Positions 7,452-15,323 of a stretch of 64,000 bases of DNA are shown here, piece by piece. The stretch's first letter is position 1. The number at the start of each line of letters is the position of its first letter. The translations under genes were made by a program, and so were the position numbers. The DNA comes from Candidatus Aalborgicola lynettensis (GTDB taxonomy: Bacteria; Pseudomonadota; Gammaproteobacteria; Burkholderiales; Burkholderiaceae_C): positions 248,001-312,000 of the forward strand of contig JADJZE010000001.1 of assembly GCA_016719405.1 (NCBI GenBank), read 5' to 3'. The notes below the pieces were generated by a model. The model was not told the DNA's origin. It did not search any database and worked only from the letters and a program-made list of their open reading frames with translations.

Positions 7452-9896
7452 TCAGGCCGACAGTTTTTCGAACTGGCGCGTGTCCACCTGCGCCTCCTGG
7501 AAGTCAAACCAGGGGTCGGGTTCGCCTTCCAGCGCGGCCTGCAACTGGGCCCACAGGGCTTTGCGTCCGGCCTCGTCTTCCAGAATTTTCTTCTTGACGT
7601 AGTCCATGCCCACCCGGTTCACGTAGTGCACGGTGCGCTCCAGGTACCAGCCTTCCAGGCGGTAGAGCTGCATGAAGGCGCCGGTGTATTCCAGCACCTC
7701 TTCGCTGGTTTTGACCTTGGTGAAGAAGTGCGCCACCTCGGTTTTGATGCCGCCGTTGCCCGCAATGTGCAGCTCCCAGCCGCTGTCCACGCCGATCACG
7801 CCCACATCCTTGATACCGGCCTCGGCACAGTTGCGCGGGCAGCCCGACACGGCAAACTTGACCTTGTGCGGTGCATACATGCGCCACATGGCACGCTCCA
7901 TGTCCTTGCCCATTTGCGTGCTGTCTTGCGTGCCCATGCGGCACCATTCGCTGCCGACGCAGGTTTTGACTGTGCGCAGGGCCTTGGCGTAGGCGTGGCC
8001 GCTGGGCATGCCAATGTCTTTCCAGACGTTGACCAGGTCTTCTTTTTTGACGCCCAGCAGGTCGATGCGCTGGCCGCCGGTGACCTTGACGGTGGGGATT
8101 TTGTACTTGTCCACCGCGTCGGCAATGCGGCGCAACTCGCTGGCCGTGGTCTCGCCGCCCCACATGCGGGGAATGACGGAGTAGGTGCCGTCTTTCTGGA
8201 TGTTGGCGTGGCTGCGCTCGTTGATGTAACGGCTTTGCGGGTCGTCTTTGGCCTCTTTGGGCCAGGTGGAGATCAGGTAGTAGTTCACCGCCGGGCGGCA
8301 GCTGGAGCAGCCGTTGGGGGTTTTCCACTCCATAAACTTGAACACATCGGCAATGGTCAGCAACTTGCTGCTCAGAATGGCATCGCGCACGGCCTGGTGG
8401 CCGTAATCGGTGCAGCTGCACATGGCCTTGGTTTTGGGGCTGGCCGAATAATCGCCACCGGCGGTGAACATCAAAATTTGTTCTACCAAGCCGGTACACG
8501 AGCCGCAGCTGGCACTGGCCTTGGTGTGTTTGCGCACCTCGTCCAGGGTAAACAGGCCTTTTTCCTTGATGGCCTTGCAGATGGTGCCTTTGGTGACGCC
8601 GTTGCAGCCGCACACCTCGGCGCTGTCGGGCATGCTGGCGGCCTTGTTATGGCCTTCGTGGCCGCCTTCGCCGAGGTTGCTCTCGCCAAACATCAGCTTG
8701 TCGCGGATGTCAGCCACGCTACGGCCCTCGCGCAGCAGTTTGAAGTAGTAACTGCCGTCCACGGTGTCGCCGTACAGGCAGGCACCCACCAGCTTGTCGT
8801 CTTTGAGCACCAGCTTTTTGTAGACGCCGCCAAAGGGGTCGCTCATGACAATCTCTTCCGTGCCTTCGCCGCCCTGGAACTCGCCCGCGCTGAACAGGTC
8901 GATGCCGGTGACCTTGAGTTTGGTGCTGGTGAGCGAGCCGGTGTAGCGGCCAATGCCGTACAGCGCCAGGTGGTTGGCCGCCACTTTGGCCTGTTCAAAC
9001 AAGGGCGCCACCAGACCGTAGGCAACGCCACGGTGCGCCGCACACTCGCCCACCGAGTAGATGCGCCCGTCGGTGGTGGTTTGCATGGTGTCGTTGACCA
9101 CAATGCCCTTGTTGCAGTGCAGGCGCATGGTTTCGGCCAGCTCGGTGTTGGGGCGAATGCCCACCGCCATCACCACCAGGTCGGCGGCCACTTCCGTTCC
9201 GTCCTTGAACTTGACTGCGGTGACGCGACCATCCGCACCACCCACCAGTTCTTGGGTTTGCGCGCCCATCAGGAAGGTCAGGCCCCGGTCTTTGAGGGAT
9301 TTTTCCAGCATCTTGCCGGCCACGGAGTCGAGCTGGCGCTCCATGAGGGTGGGCATGACGTGCACCACGCTCACATCCATGCCGCGCAACATCAGGCCGT
9401 TGGCGGCTTCCAGGCCCAGCAGGCCGCCGCCAATCACCACGGCTTTTTTGTAGTGCTTGGCGGTTTCGATCATCTCGTTGGTGTCGGCAATGTCGCGGTA
9501 GGCGATGACCCCTTTCAGGTCTTTGCCGGGAATGGGCAGGATGAAGGGTTTGGAGCCGGTGCACAGCAGCAGGCGGTCGTATTCGGCCTCGGTCACGCCA
9601 CCTTCGGAATCGACGGCGCGCACCATGCGGCGCACGCGGTCGACCGACACCACTTTTTTACCGGCGTGCAGGGTGATGTGGTTCTCGGTGTACCAGTCCC
9701 AGGGGTTGAGCACAATCTCGTCAATGGTCTGCTCCCCGGCCAGCACCGGCGAGAGCAGAATGCGGTTGTAGTTGGGGTGCGGTTCGGCGCCAAACACCGT
9801 AATGTCGTACAGGTCGGGGGCGATTTTGAGCAATTCCTCAAGGGTGCGCACACCTGCCATGCCGTTGCCCACCATTACCAGTTTTGATTTCTTCAC
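7452..9896 (-). CDS. nirB: Nitrite reductase [NAD(P)H] large subunit
   Basis: Cytoplasmic siroheme enzyme reducing nitrite to ammonium. GTG 9896 is chosen as start: GGAG lies seven bases upstream, it gives 814 residues (a usual NirB length), and it precedes KKSKLVMVGNGMAGVRTLEE, the FAD-binding loop. Then come the NAD-binding segment VVIGGGLLGLEAANGL, a BFD-type iron-sulfur domain (CGCNGVTKGTI ... CGSC), a second Cys cluster (CSCTDYGHQ ... NGCSSCRP), and the siroheme/[4Fe-4S] ligands CVGSEWC and SGCPRNCAEAG near the C-terminus. First gene of the nirB-nirD-nasA unit behind a sigma-54 promoter. Confidence 0.95.
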   Translation of the reverse strand: MKKSKLVMVGNGMAGVRTLEELLKIAPDLYDITVFGAEPHPNYNRILLSPVLAGEQTIDEIVLNPWDWYTENHITLHAGKKVVSVDRVRRMVRAVDSEGGVTEAEYDRLLLCTGSKPFILPIPGKDLKGVIAYRDIADTNEMIETAKHYKKAVVIGGGLLGLEAANGLMLRGMDVSVVHVMPTLMERQLDSVAGKMLEKSLKDRGLTFLMGAQTQELVGGADGRVTAVKFKDGTEVAADLVVMAVGIRPNTELAETMRLHCNKGIVVNDTMQTTTDGRIYSVGECAAHRGVAYGLVAPLFEQAKVAANHLALYGIGRYTGSLTSTKLKVTGIDLFSAGEFQGGEGTEEIVMSDPFGGVYKKLVLKDDKLVGACLYGDTVDGSYYFKLLREGRSVADIRDKLMFGESNLGEGGHEGHNKAASMPDSAEVCGCNGVTKGTICKAIKEKGLFTLDEVRKHTKASASCGSCTGLVEQILMFTAGGDYSASPKTKAMCSCTDYGHQAVRDAILSSKLLTIADVFKFMEWKTPNGCSSCRPAVNYYLISTWPKEAKDDPQSRYINERSHANIQKDGTYSVIPRMWGGETTASELRRIADAVDKYKIPTVKVTGGQRIDLLGVKKEDLVNVWKDIGMPSGHAYAKALRTVKTCVGSEWCRMGTQDSTQMGKDMERAMWRMYAPHKVKFAVSGCPRNCAEAGIKDVGVIGVDSGWELHIAGNGGIKTEVAHFFTKVKTSEEVLEYTGAFMQLYRLEGWYLERTVHYVNRVGMDYVKKKILEDEAGRKALWAQLQAALEGEPDPWFDFQEAQVDTRQFEKLSA

Positions 9897-9930
9897 GGGA
9901 ACACTCCAAAGGTCAATATGCAGGGTATTG

Positions 9931-9946
9931 AGCAAACATCGTGCCA
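9931..9946 (-). promoter_or_regulatory. Predicted sigma-54 promoter of nirB-nirD-nasA
   Basis: On the minus strand the sequence reads TGGCACGATGTTTGCT, an excellent match to TGGCACG-N4-TTGCW with GG and GC ten bases apart. Transcription would begin near 9920, leaving room for the ribosome site and the nirB GTG at 9896. This implies activation by an enhancer-binding protein such as NtrC (inference); no clear NtrC site was found here. Confidence 0.8.
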
Positions 9947-10057
9947 TGTTGGTGCGTTGGGTACGTTACCGTTCCTGCGTTGTTTGGCCTTTGACACCAG
10001 TAGGGGCTATTGAGAGGGTGCAGGCGCGCCCGGCCCTGAACTTGCTTAAAGTGCAAT

Positions 10058-11830
10058 ATGGCATTTGAACTCGACATTGGCTTTGTCACCCTGGCAGGCC
10101 GTAAAGACAGCAACGAAGACTTTTGTGCCGCCCTTTTGCCCCAAAAAGGGGAGGAGGGCATGGGCTCCATCGTTGCTGTGGCCGACGGTGTGAGCGCCGG
10201 TGGCATGGGACGCGAGGCGGCGCAGACCACAGTCACCAGTTTGGTGCGCGATTACTACGGCACGCCCGAAACCTGGGACACCACGGTGGCGCTGGACCGC
10301 ATTATTGGTGCCCAAAATGGCTGGCTGGCCGGCGTCAACCGCCGCCGCCAACCGGCCATGGGCTTGACCACACTCACCGCGCTGGTGCTGCGCGGGCAGT
10401 CGTACACCCTGGCGCACGTGGGCGATTCGCGCGCCTATTTGGTGCGCGCCGGGCGCAGCCAGCAACTCACGCAAGACCATGTGGCGCACCATCCGGACCT
10501 GAAACACCAGTTGCTGCGCTGCGTGGGCATTGAAGACCATGTGGTGGTGGACTACCTGCAAGGCGAGTTGCTGGTGGGCGATGTGTTTGTGCTGGTCACC
10601 GACGGTGTGCACGGAACCGTGCGCAGCGACGTGTTTGACAAACGCCTGTGCACGCTGGTGGCAGGGTCTCCCGACACCGGTGCACAAGAATGGTGCCGCA
10701 AGCTGGTCGACATGGCCCTGGCCGATGGCAGCGACGACAACCTCACCGCCCTGGTGGTGCGGGTGCAGGGCCTGATGGAGTCCACCCTGATTGATGCCAA
10801 ACGCCTGGCGCTGGACTTGCCGATTCCGTCGCGTTTGCGGGTGGGCGAGGTGCTGGATGGCTGGCGCGTGGTGCAAACCGTGGCCGACAACGGCATCAAT
10901 GTGCTGTACCAGGTTAAGGAAGATGCCCCAACGGCCGACAACGAGCGCTTGTATGTGCTCAAAACCTTGAACCCCGCGCGCGCCCATGATGCCGAGGAGC
11001 GCGCCATGCTAGCCCACGAAGCCTGGCTGGCGCAGCGCATGCAGTCGGGCCGGGCGGCGGCGCACCTGGTCAACGTGCACCTGGGCCTGGCCAACGCCCA
11101 GGCGCGCAGTGCGTTTTATCTGCTGTACGAGTGGCACGCCGGTGAAACGCTGGAGCAATTGCTGCACAAGGCCCACCGGCTGGGGGTGCAGCAGGCGGTC
11201 AGCGCCGCCACCCAGACCGCGCAGGCCCTGTGCCATTTGCACCGCCAGTGTGTCATTCACCGCGACATCAAACCCGCCAATTTGCACCTGGGGGCCGATG
11301 GGGTGCTGCGCGTGCTGGACCTGGGTGTGGCCCTGAGTGGGCGCGAGAGCGAGGCCATGCGCCGCCTGCACGCGGGTACGCCCAGCTTTATCAACCCCGA
11401 GCAATGGGGTTATTGCGCGCAGGGCGGTGAGGGGCCTGAGGAATTGCCCGATGCCCAAAGCGACCTGTTTGCGCTGGGCGTCACCCTGCACCAGCTGCTG
11501 ACCGGCAAGTTGCCCTACGGCGAAGTGCTGCCCTACCAGAAGGGCCGCTACTACCGCGACCCGGTGGCCCCCAGCCGTATCAACCCCGAGGTGCCGATGT
11601 GGCTCGACCATGTGGTGCGCAAGGCCGTGGCCCGCGACAAACGCCAGCGCTTTGAGACCGCCGAAGAAATGCTGTTGGCACTGCAACGCGGCGCATCACG
11701 GTCGCTCACGGCGCCCGCGGCCACGCCCTTGCTGCAGCGCGACCCGGCAGCGGTGTGGAAACTGGCGCTGTTGGTGTCTATGCTGTTTAATGTGTTGCTG
11801 GTGATTTGGCTTTTTTTCTTGCCCCGCTGA
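10058..11830 (+). CDS. PP2C phosphatase-Ser/Thr protein kinase fusion
   Basis: 590 residues. Residues 1-240 are a PP2C-type phosphatase: AGRKDSNED, VADGVSAGGMGREAA, HVGDSRAYLVRAGR, VLVTDGVHGT and DGSDDNLTALVV. Residues about 265-560 are a Hanks-type kinase: a degenerate Gly-rich loop, the lysine in LYVLKTL, the catalytic loop HRDIKPANLHL, DLG in place of DFG, and GTPSFINPEQWG in the activation segment. A C-terminal membrane helix (LALLVSMLFNVLLVIWLFFL) anchors it. It is divergent from nirB across 161 bases. A role in controlling nitrate assimilation is inferred from position only. The missing Gly-rich loop could mean weak activity, but D and K are kept. Confidence 0.9.
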   Translation: MAFELDIGFVTLAGRKDSNEDFCAALLPQKGEEGMGSIVAVADGVSAGGMGREAAQTTVTSLVRDYYGTPETWDTTVALDRIIGAQNGWLAGVNRRRQPAMGLTTLTALVLRGQSYTLAHVGDSRAYLVRAGRSQQLTQDHVAHHPDLKHQLLRCVGIEDHVVVDYLQGELLVGDVFVLVTDGVHGTVRSDVFDKRLCTLVAGSPDTGAQEWCRKLVDMALADGSDDNLTALVVRVQGLMESTLIDAKRLALDLPIPSRLRVGEVLDGWRVVQTVADNGINVLYQVKEDAPTADNERLYVLKTLNPARAHDAEERAMLAHEAWLAQRMQSGRAAAHLVNVHLGLANAQARSAFYLLYEWHAGETLEQLLHKAHRLGVQQAVSAATQTAQALCHLHRQCVIHRDIKPANLHLGADGVLRVLDLGVALSGRESEAMRRLHAGTPSFINPEQWGYCAQGGEGPEELPDAQSDLFALGVTLHQLLTGKLPYGEVLPYQKGRYYRDPVAPSRINPEVPMWLDHVVRKAVARDKRQRFETAEEMLLALQRGASRSLTAPAATPLLQRDPAAVWKLALLVSMLFNVLLVIWLFFLPR

Positions 11831-11882
11831 TGGCATGCATGGGATATGCGTGTGGCCGTGGGGCATGTTGTGGGGGTGCGGT

Positions 11883-12611
11883 ATGCGATGGTTGGCCGTG
11901 TGGATGGCAATGTGGTGGGTGCCCAGTGCGTGGGCGCTGGTGGTTGGGGTGTACGAGTTGTCGCCCCATGTGATCGTGGAAGAGCGCAAGGAGCCCGCGG
12001 GTGCCGTGGTTGATTTTGTCAACGAGGTTGTTGTGCGCCACGGCGGCATGGGTGCCATCGAATGGCGGGTTGCAAATTTTGCCCGCTGCCTGCGTGAACT
12101 GGAAAACGGGCAGATGGACATGGTTTTTCTGGTTGCAAAGAACCCGCAACGTGAAAAACTGTTCCGCTACGCCAGTACCCCGCTGTTTCTGACGCGGTCT
12201 GCCGTGGTGGTGCGCAAGTCGCACCCGTTGAGCCGGGTGGGCGCCATGGAGCAACTGCGGGGGCTGACGCTGGGGCACGCCCATGCTTCCATCATTCCCG
12301 CCTATTTTGACGGGCTCGACATCCGTTTCCAGTCCATTTCCGGGGATGATTATTTCAACCGGGGGCTGAAGATGCTGGAGCTGGGGCGCCACGATGCCTA
12401 CTACGCGCCCACCTTGTCCAACGCACAGTATCTGGTTAAACGCATGGGAGGCACCCAGCAGTTCAATGTGCTGGAGCTGCCCGGCGATGCGTTGGGTTTG
12501 TATGTGGTTTTCAGCAAGACGATGGATGAGAATATGTATTCCCGCATGGACACGCTGCTGCGCGACAACGTGGCGCGTTACCGTGACCTGCTGGGGCCCT
12601 ACATTCGCTGA
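11883..12611 (+). CDS. Periplasmic solute-binding-like protein (SBP family 3 type)
   Basis: 242 residues from ATG 11883, which starts a Trp-rich signal peptide (MRWLAVWMAMWWVPSAWA). An ATG at 11835 would add 16 residues. The mature part resembles extracellular solute-binding domains: LVVGVYELSPHVI, AGAVVDFVNEVV, FARCLRELENGQMDMVFL, PLFLTRSAVVVRK, LRGLTLGHAHAS and YYAPTLSNAQYL. No permease or ATPase is adjacent, so it may be a stand-alone binding protein or a sensor input. It follows the kinase fusion closely and could share its transcript. Ligand unknown. Confidence 0.65.
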   Translation: MRWLAVWMAMWWVPSAWALVVGVYELSPHVIVEERKEPAGAVVDFVNEVVVRHGGMGAIEWRVANFARCLRELENGQMDMVFLVAKNPQREKLFRYASTPLFLTRSAVVVRKSHPLSRVGAMEQLRGLTLGHAHASIIPAYFDGLDIRFQSISGDDYFNRGLKMLELGRHDAYYAPTLSNAQYLVKRMGGTQQFNVLELPGDALGLYVVFSKTMDENMYSRMDTLLRDNVARYRDLLGPYIR

Positions 12612-12628
12612 CGTACAGGAGTTGCACC

Positions 12629-12946
12629 ATGGTTTCCATCTCTTCCTCTGTTTCCACTTCGGCAGTTGCCCTGTCGGGCATGCGGGCCGCGCAAACGGCG
12701 CTGGATTCTTCTGCCCACAACGTGGCCAACCAAAGCACCGGAAAGTTCCGCCGCCAGGAAGTGAGCAACAAGGAGGCGGCGAACGGCGGTGTTACCACCG
12801 CCACCCGCCAGTCCAGCACCGAGGGCGCGGCACTGGCCACCGATGTCGTGGCCCAGTTGCAGGCCAAGAATGCGTTTTTGACCAACCTGGCGGTGTTCAA
12901 GACCAGTGACAAAATGGCCGGTGCCTTGCTCTCGGCCAAGGCCTAG
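12629..12946 (+). CDS. Small flagellar rod/hook-like protein (orphan)
   Basis: 105 residues. The first half, VALSGMRAAQTALDSSAHNVANQSTG, is the N-terminal motif of flagellar rod and hook proteins, with the conserved Ala-x-Asn-Val-Ala-Asn-type core. The end, VVAQLQAKNAFLTNLAVFKTSDKMAG, resembles the C-terminal helix of FlgC/FlgG. The central domain of the family is absent, so it is effectively the two terminal coiled-coil segments joined. There are no other flagellar genes nearby. It starts at ATG 12629 with CAGGAG upstream and lies 17 bases after the preceding gene. Confidence 0.65.
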   Translation: MVSISSSVSTSAVALSGMRAAQTALDSSAHNVANQSTGKFRRQEVSNKEAANGGVTTATRQSSTEGAALATDVVAQLQAKNAFLTNLAVFKTSDKMAGALLSAKA

Positions 12947-12971
12947 GCTGGGCTTGCTGCTGGGCTATGGT

Positions 12972-12995
12972 CCGTTGGATGCCAACGGGCGTTTT
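12972..12995 (+). terminator. Hairpin terminator after the mini rod-like gene
   Basis: CCGTTGG (12972-12978), a three-base loop and CCAACGG (12982-12988) are followed by GCGTTTT. A perfect 7-bp stem with a short T-run lies 26 bases after the stop. The T-run touches the stop codon of the convergent gene. Confidence 0.5.
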
Positions 12996-13524
12996 ACAGT
13001 TCAGAGGCGTTTTTGACCTGGCGAATGTTGTAAATCACGCGGGTCGTGCATGCGTCTGTGGACCGTGAGAAGTGCAGCGCTACATCCACCGTTTCCGAGT
13101 TGAAGGCCACCGATTGCGCTGATTTGCCGCCATCCTCAAAGCTGCCAAAAACCTGGCTCTCACCGTAAGTTTTGCCCAGTTCCGCCAAAGCCAGTTGAAA
13201 CGCAATGCGTTGTGTGCATTGGTCTGTGGGGGCATTGCTGAGCAGCTCAATGCGGGTTACCTGACCGGCGCCGATAAAGTAGGTAACGGTGTACGGTTGG
13301 GTTGCGAAATGAAAGTCCTGCAATACCCACTTGCCGCGTGTATTGCGGGGCCCTTGCACGGGTTTGGGTGCCCGCTGCAGTTCGGGAATGGATGCCCTCA
13401 ACGTCTGCTCCGACAGACCCAGCAATGCCTCGGCATTGGCACAGGTCGCCCCGCACCGTTGGGCGGCCGCTGTGGTTGCATATGAAGCGATCAAGAAAAT
13501 CCCACATTGAATCAAACGGTTCAT
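12994..13524 (-). CDS. Secreted protein of unknown function
   Basis: 176 residues from ATG 13524, picked because it begins a signal peptide (MNRLIQCGIFLIASYATTAAAQ). The mature protein starts QRCGATCANAEALLGLSEQT and holds further Cys residues, so disulfides in the periplasm are likely. GKWVLQDFHFATQPYTVTYFIGAGQVTRIELLS suggests a small beta-rich domain. I recognise no family. It converges with the gene to the left and lies beside uspA on the same strand. An ATACATT-GCAACAA-TG motif lies upstream (13559-13575). Confidence 0.6.
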   Translation of the reverse strand: MNRLIQCGIFLIASYATTAAAQRCGATCANAEALLGLSEQTLRASIPELQRAPKPVQGPRNTRGKWVLQDFHFATQPYTVTYFIGAGQVTRIELLSNAPTDQCTQRIAFQLALAELGKTYGESQVFGSFEDGGKSAQSVAFNSETVDVALHFSRSTDACTTRVIYNIRQVKNASEL

Positions 13525-13640
13525 AAGCTCTGGCCCAACTGGGGGCGATTTTTGGTAAATACATTTGCAACAATGCAATACAATGGCGTTCGTCGATCTG
13601 GTTGAAGTTGAGTGGGATTGACGCGTGATTGAGTTAATTT

Positions 13641-13667
13641 GGAGCCCTTCGGGGCTCCCTTTTTTTC
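13641..13667 (+). terminator. Strong intrinsic terminator pointing rightwards
   Basis: GGAGCCC-TTCG-GGGCTCC followed by CTTTTTTTC on the plus strand: a 7-bp GC-rich stem, a stable TTCG loop and a seven-T run. No plus-strand gene ends here. The genes on both sides are on the minus strand, and in that direction no T-run follows the stem. Confidence 0.8.
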
Positions 13668-14216
13668 TCAGTCATTTTCCTCCCGGCCACGACGCTCCCG
13701 CATTTCGCAGTGCTGTTGTCTGGCATAGACCGACGCGTTGGTTTTGTGGTTGAAACCTCCATGCAAGCGGGTCTCCCGGCAGACCAGCACCGGTACCGGT
13801 GCCACTGAAAGCAATCCAGCCACGATGCTTCCTTGGAGAAGTTGTAATACGGGATTTTTATCTTCAGCCCCGACAACAATCAGGTCGCAGTGCTTTTTTT
13901 TCGCGGCATCGGACACGCATTGCGCACTGTCAGCACCATACCCCGTTGTCCGAAAACTCAGGATGCCCGCATCTTCGGCCAACGCACTGGCGGCTGCAAG
14001 CATTGATTTGGCGTGTGCAGCCGTTTCGTTGTGAAGTTCATTTTGCGCAAGTACTGTTCCAGACTGCATTTCAGGATTTGAAGTTTCCCGCGGCGGCGGC
14101 AAAACACAAAAGAAGTAAACATCTGCGCGAAGTGCATGCGCCATTGCAATTGCATGCCGGATCGCCGCTGGGGTGGCCGCCCGGTCGTCCACCACGGCCA
14201 GAATTCTTTTGTGCAT
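13668..14216 (-). CDS. Universal stress protein (UspA family)
   Basis: 182 residues with an ATG at 14216 behind AGGAG. The UspA fold is visible: MHKRILAVVDDRAATPAAIRHAIAMA, a central variable part, then CDLIVVGAEDKNPVLQLLQGSIVAGLLSVAPVPVLV. The ATP-binding G-2x-G-9x-G(S/T) signature is only partly kept (VGAEDKNPVLQLLQGS). An extra charged tail of about 35 residues (from CRETRLHG) follows the domain. It is divergent from the DapB-like gene and lies in a block of ion-transport and stress genes. Confidence 0.85.
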   Translation of the reverse strand: MHKRILAVVDDRAATPAAIRHAIAMAHALRADVYFFCVLPPPRETSNPEMQSGTVLAQNELHNETAAHAKSMLAAASALAEDAGILSFRTTGYGADSAQCVSDAAKKKHCDLIVVGAEDKNPVLQLLQGSIVAGLLSVAPVPVLVCRETRLHGGFNHKTNASVYARQQHCEMRERRGREEND

Positions 14217-14398
14217 CTTGTTTACTCCTCAACTCACGCGCATAGGGGTGCAGTGGTCTGCCAATGGTGTAAAAGCAGTCACGTGCTCCACGTTGCGTTG
14301 GCAAATGCCTGCGGATGCCTTTTGTCGAAGTCCGGCAAAAATGCCCACCGGCAACGCAACGGCTTGGCGGCGCCAACGTGGTGTCTGGTGGTCGCCAT

Positions 14399-14431
14399 CA
14401 TACATTGCAACAAATGTATCTGCTACATTGC
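14399..14431. promoter_or_regulatory. Operator-like dyad upstream of the DapB-like gene
   Basis: TACATT-GCAACA-AATGTA-TCTGC-TACATT gives three alternating half-sites, about 55 bases before the start at 14480. A related ATACATTTGCAACAATG lies at 13559-13575 upstream of the secreted protein gene. The regulator is unknown; the MarR protein encoded at 15324 is one candidate. Confidence 0.4.
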
Positions 14432-14479
14432 GGCAAACCTGTTTTTGCTTCGATAGAACAAGTCCAAGGAGACAAACCC

Positions 14480-15226
14480 ATGATCAAGGTAGGACTTATC
14501 GGCTACGGCAAGGCTGGCAGCGCGGTGGCCCAGGTGTTGCAAGCAGACCCGCGTTTTGCGCTGTGCTGGGTGGCCCGGCGTAGCCCCTGTGCCCATGGCC
14601 AGACGCTGGAAGGCAGTCAAATTCCGCTCATTGGGCTGCAGGGTATGGACTTTTCTGGGTGGCTCGATGCCCACCCGGTAGATGCCCTGGTGGATTTTTC
14701 GGTGCCGGAGTCCTTGTTGGACTATGGGCCCGAGCTGCAGCGCAGGGGCATGATGCTGGTCAGTGCCATATCGGCCTACACCGAGCCCCAACTGGACTAT
14801 GCCCGTAGCCTGGGGGCGCACACCCGTATTGTGTGCTCGCCCAACATCACCCTGGGAATCAACTTTCTCATCATGGCGGCCAAATTGTTGAGAAGCATTG
14901 CCCCGTTTGCCGACGTTGAAATTCTGGAGCAGCACTTCAAGGAAAAAACCGAGGTGTCTGGCACCGCCCGAAAAATTGCCCAAAGCCTGGAGCTGGGCTC
15001 GGAAAAAATAACCTCTTTGCGATTGGGCGGCATTGTGGGGCACCACGAGGTTATTTTTGGCTTTCCGTACCAAACGGTGCGGCTCACGCATGACTCCATC
15101 CGGCGCGAGGCATTTGGCACCGGTGCGGCCTTTGCCCTGGGGGAATTGGCCCTGTACGACAAGGGTTTTTACACCTTTGAAGACCTGCTGATGAAAAAGC
15201 TGCGGGAGCAACTGGCGGTGGAGTGA
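14480..15226 (+). CDS. DapB-like dihydrodipicolinate reductase homologue
   Basis: 248 residues from ATG 14480 (AAGGAG nine bases upstream). MIKVGLIGYGKAGSAVAQVL is a Rossmann dinucleotide-binding start and ALVDFSVPESLLDYGPEL fits DapB. The C-terminal signature is EILEQHFKEKTEVSGTA; the canonical form has H-x3-K-x-D-x-PSGTA, so Asp is Glu and Pro is Val here. The catalytic His and Lys remain. Its setting among stress and ion transporters, not lysine genes, suggests a paralogue with a changed substrate rather than the lysine-pathway enzyme (inference). Confidence 0.7.
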   Translation: MIKVGLIGYGKAGSAVAQVLQADPRFALCWVARRSPCAHGQTLEGSQIPLIGLQGMDFSGWLDAHPVDALVDFSVPESLLDYGPELQRRGMMLVSAISAYTEPQLDYARSLGAHTRIVCSPNITLGINFLIMAAKLLRSIAPFADVEILEQHFKEKTEVSGTARKIAQSLELGSEKITSLRLGGIVGHHEVIFGFPYQTVRLTHDSIRREAFGTGAAFALGELALYDKGFYTFEDLLMKKLREQLAVE

Positions 15227-15323
15227 AGCAGGCCGCTGGTGCGCAGTGGCCGGTGGCAATGGCACTGGGTGCGTCATGTGAACCCTTTATCATCGAAGTT
15301 TCACCCACATCCTTGCCCAAGTC

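Noticed and set aside
7626..9887. Plus-strand frame of 753 codons opposite nirB
   Set aside because: Antisense to a firm nirB call; composition is that of a shadow frame.
9991..10014. TTGACA as a sigma-70 promoter for the kinase fusion
   Set aside because: No -10 box at a 16-18 base distance could be found.
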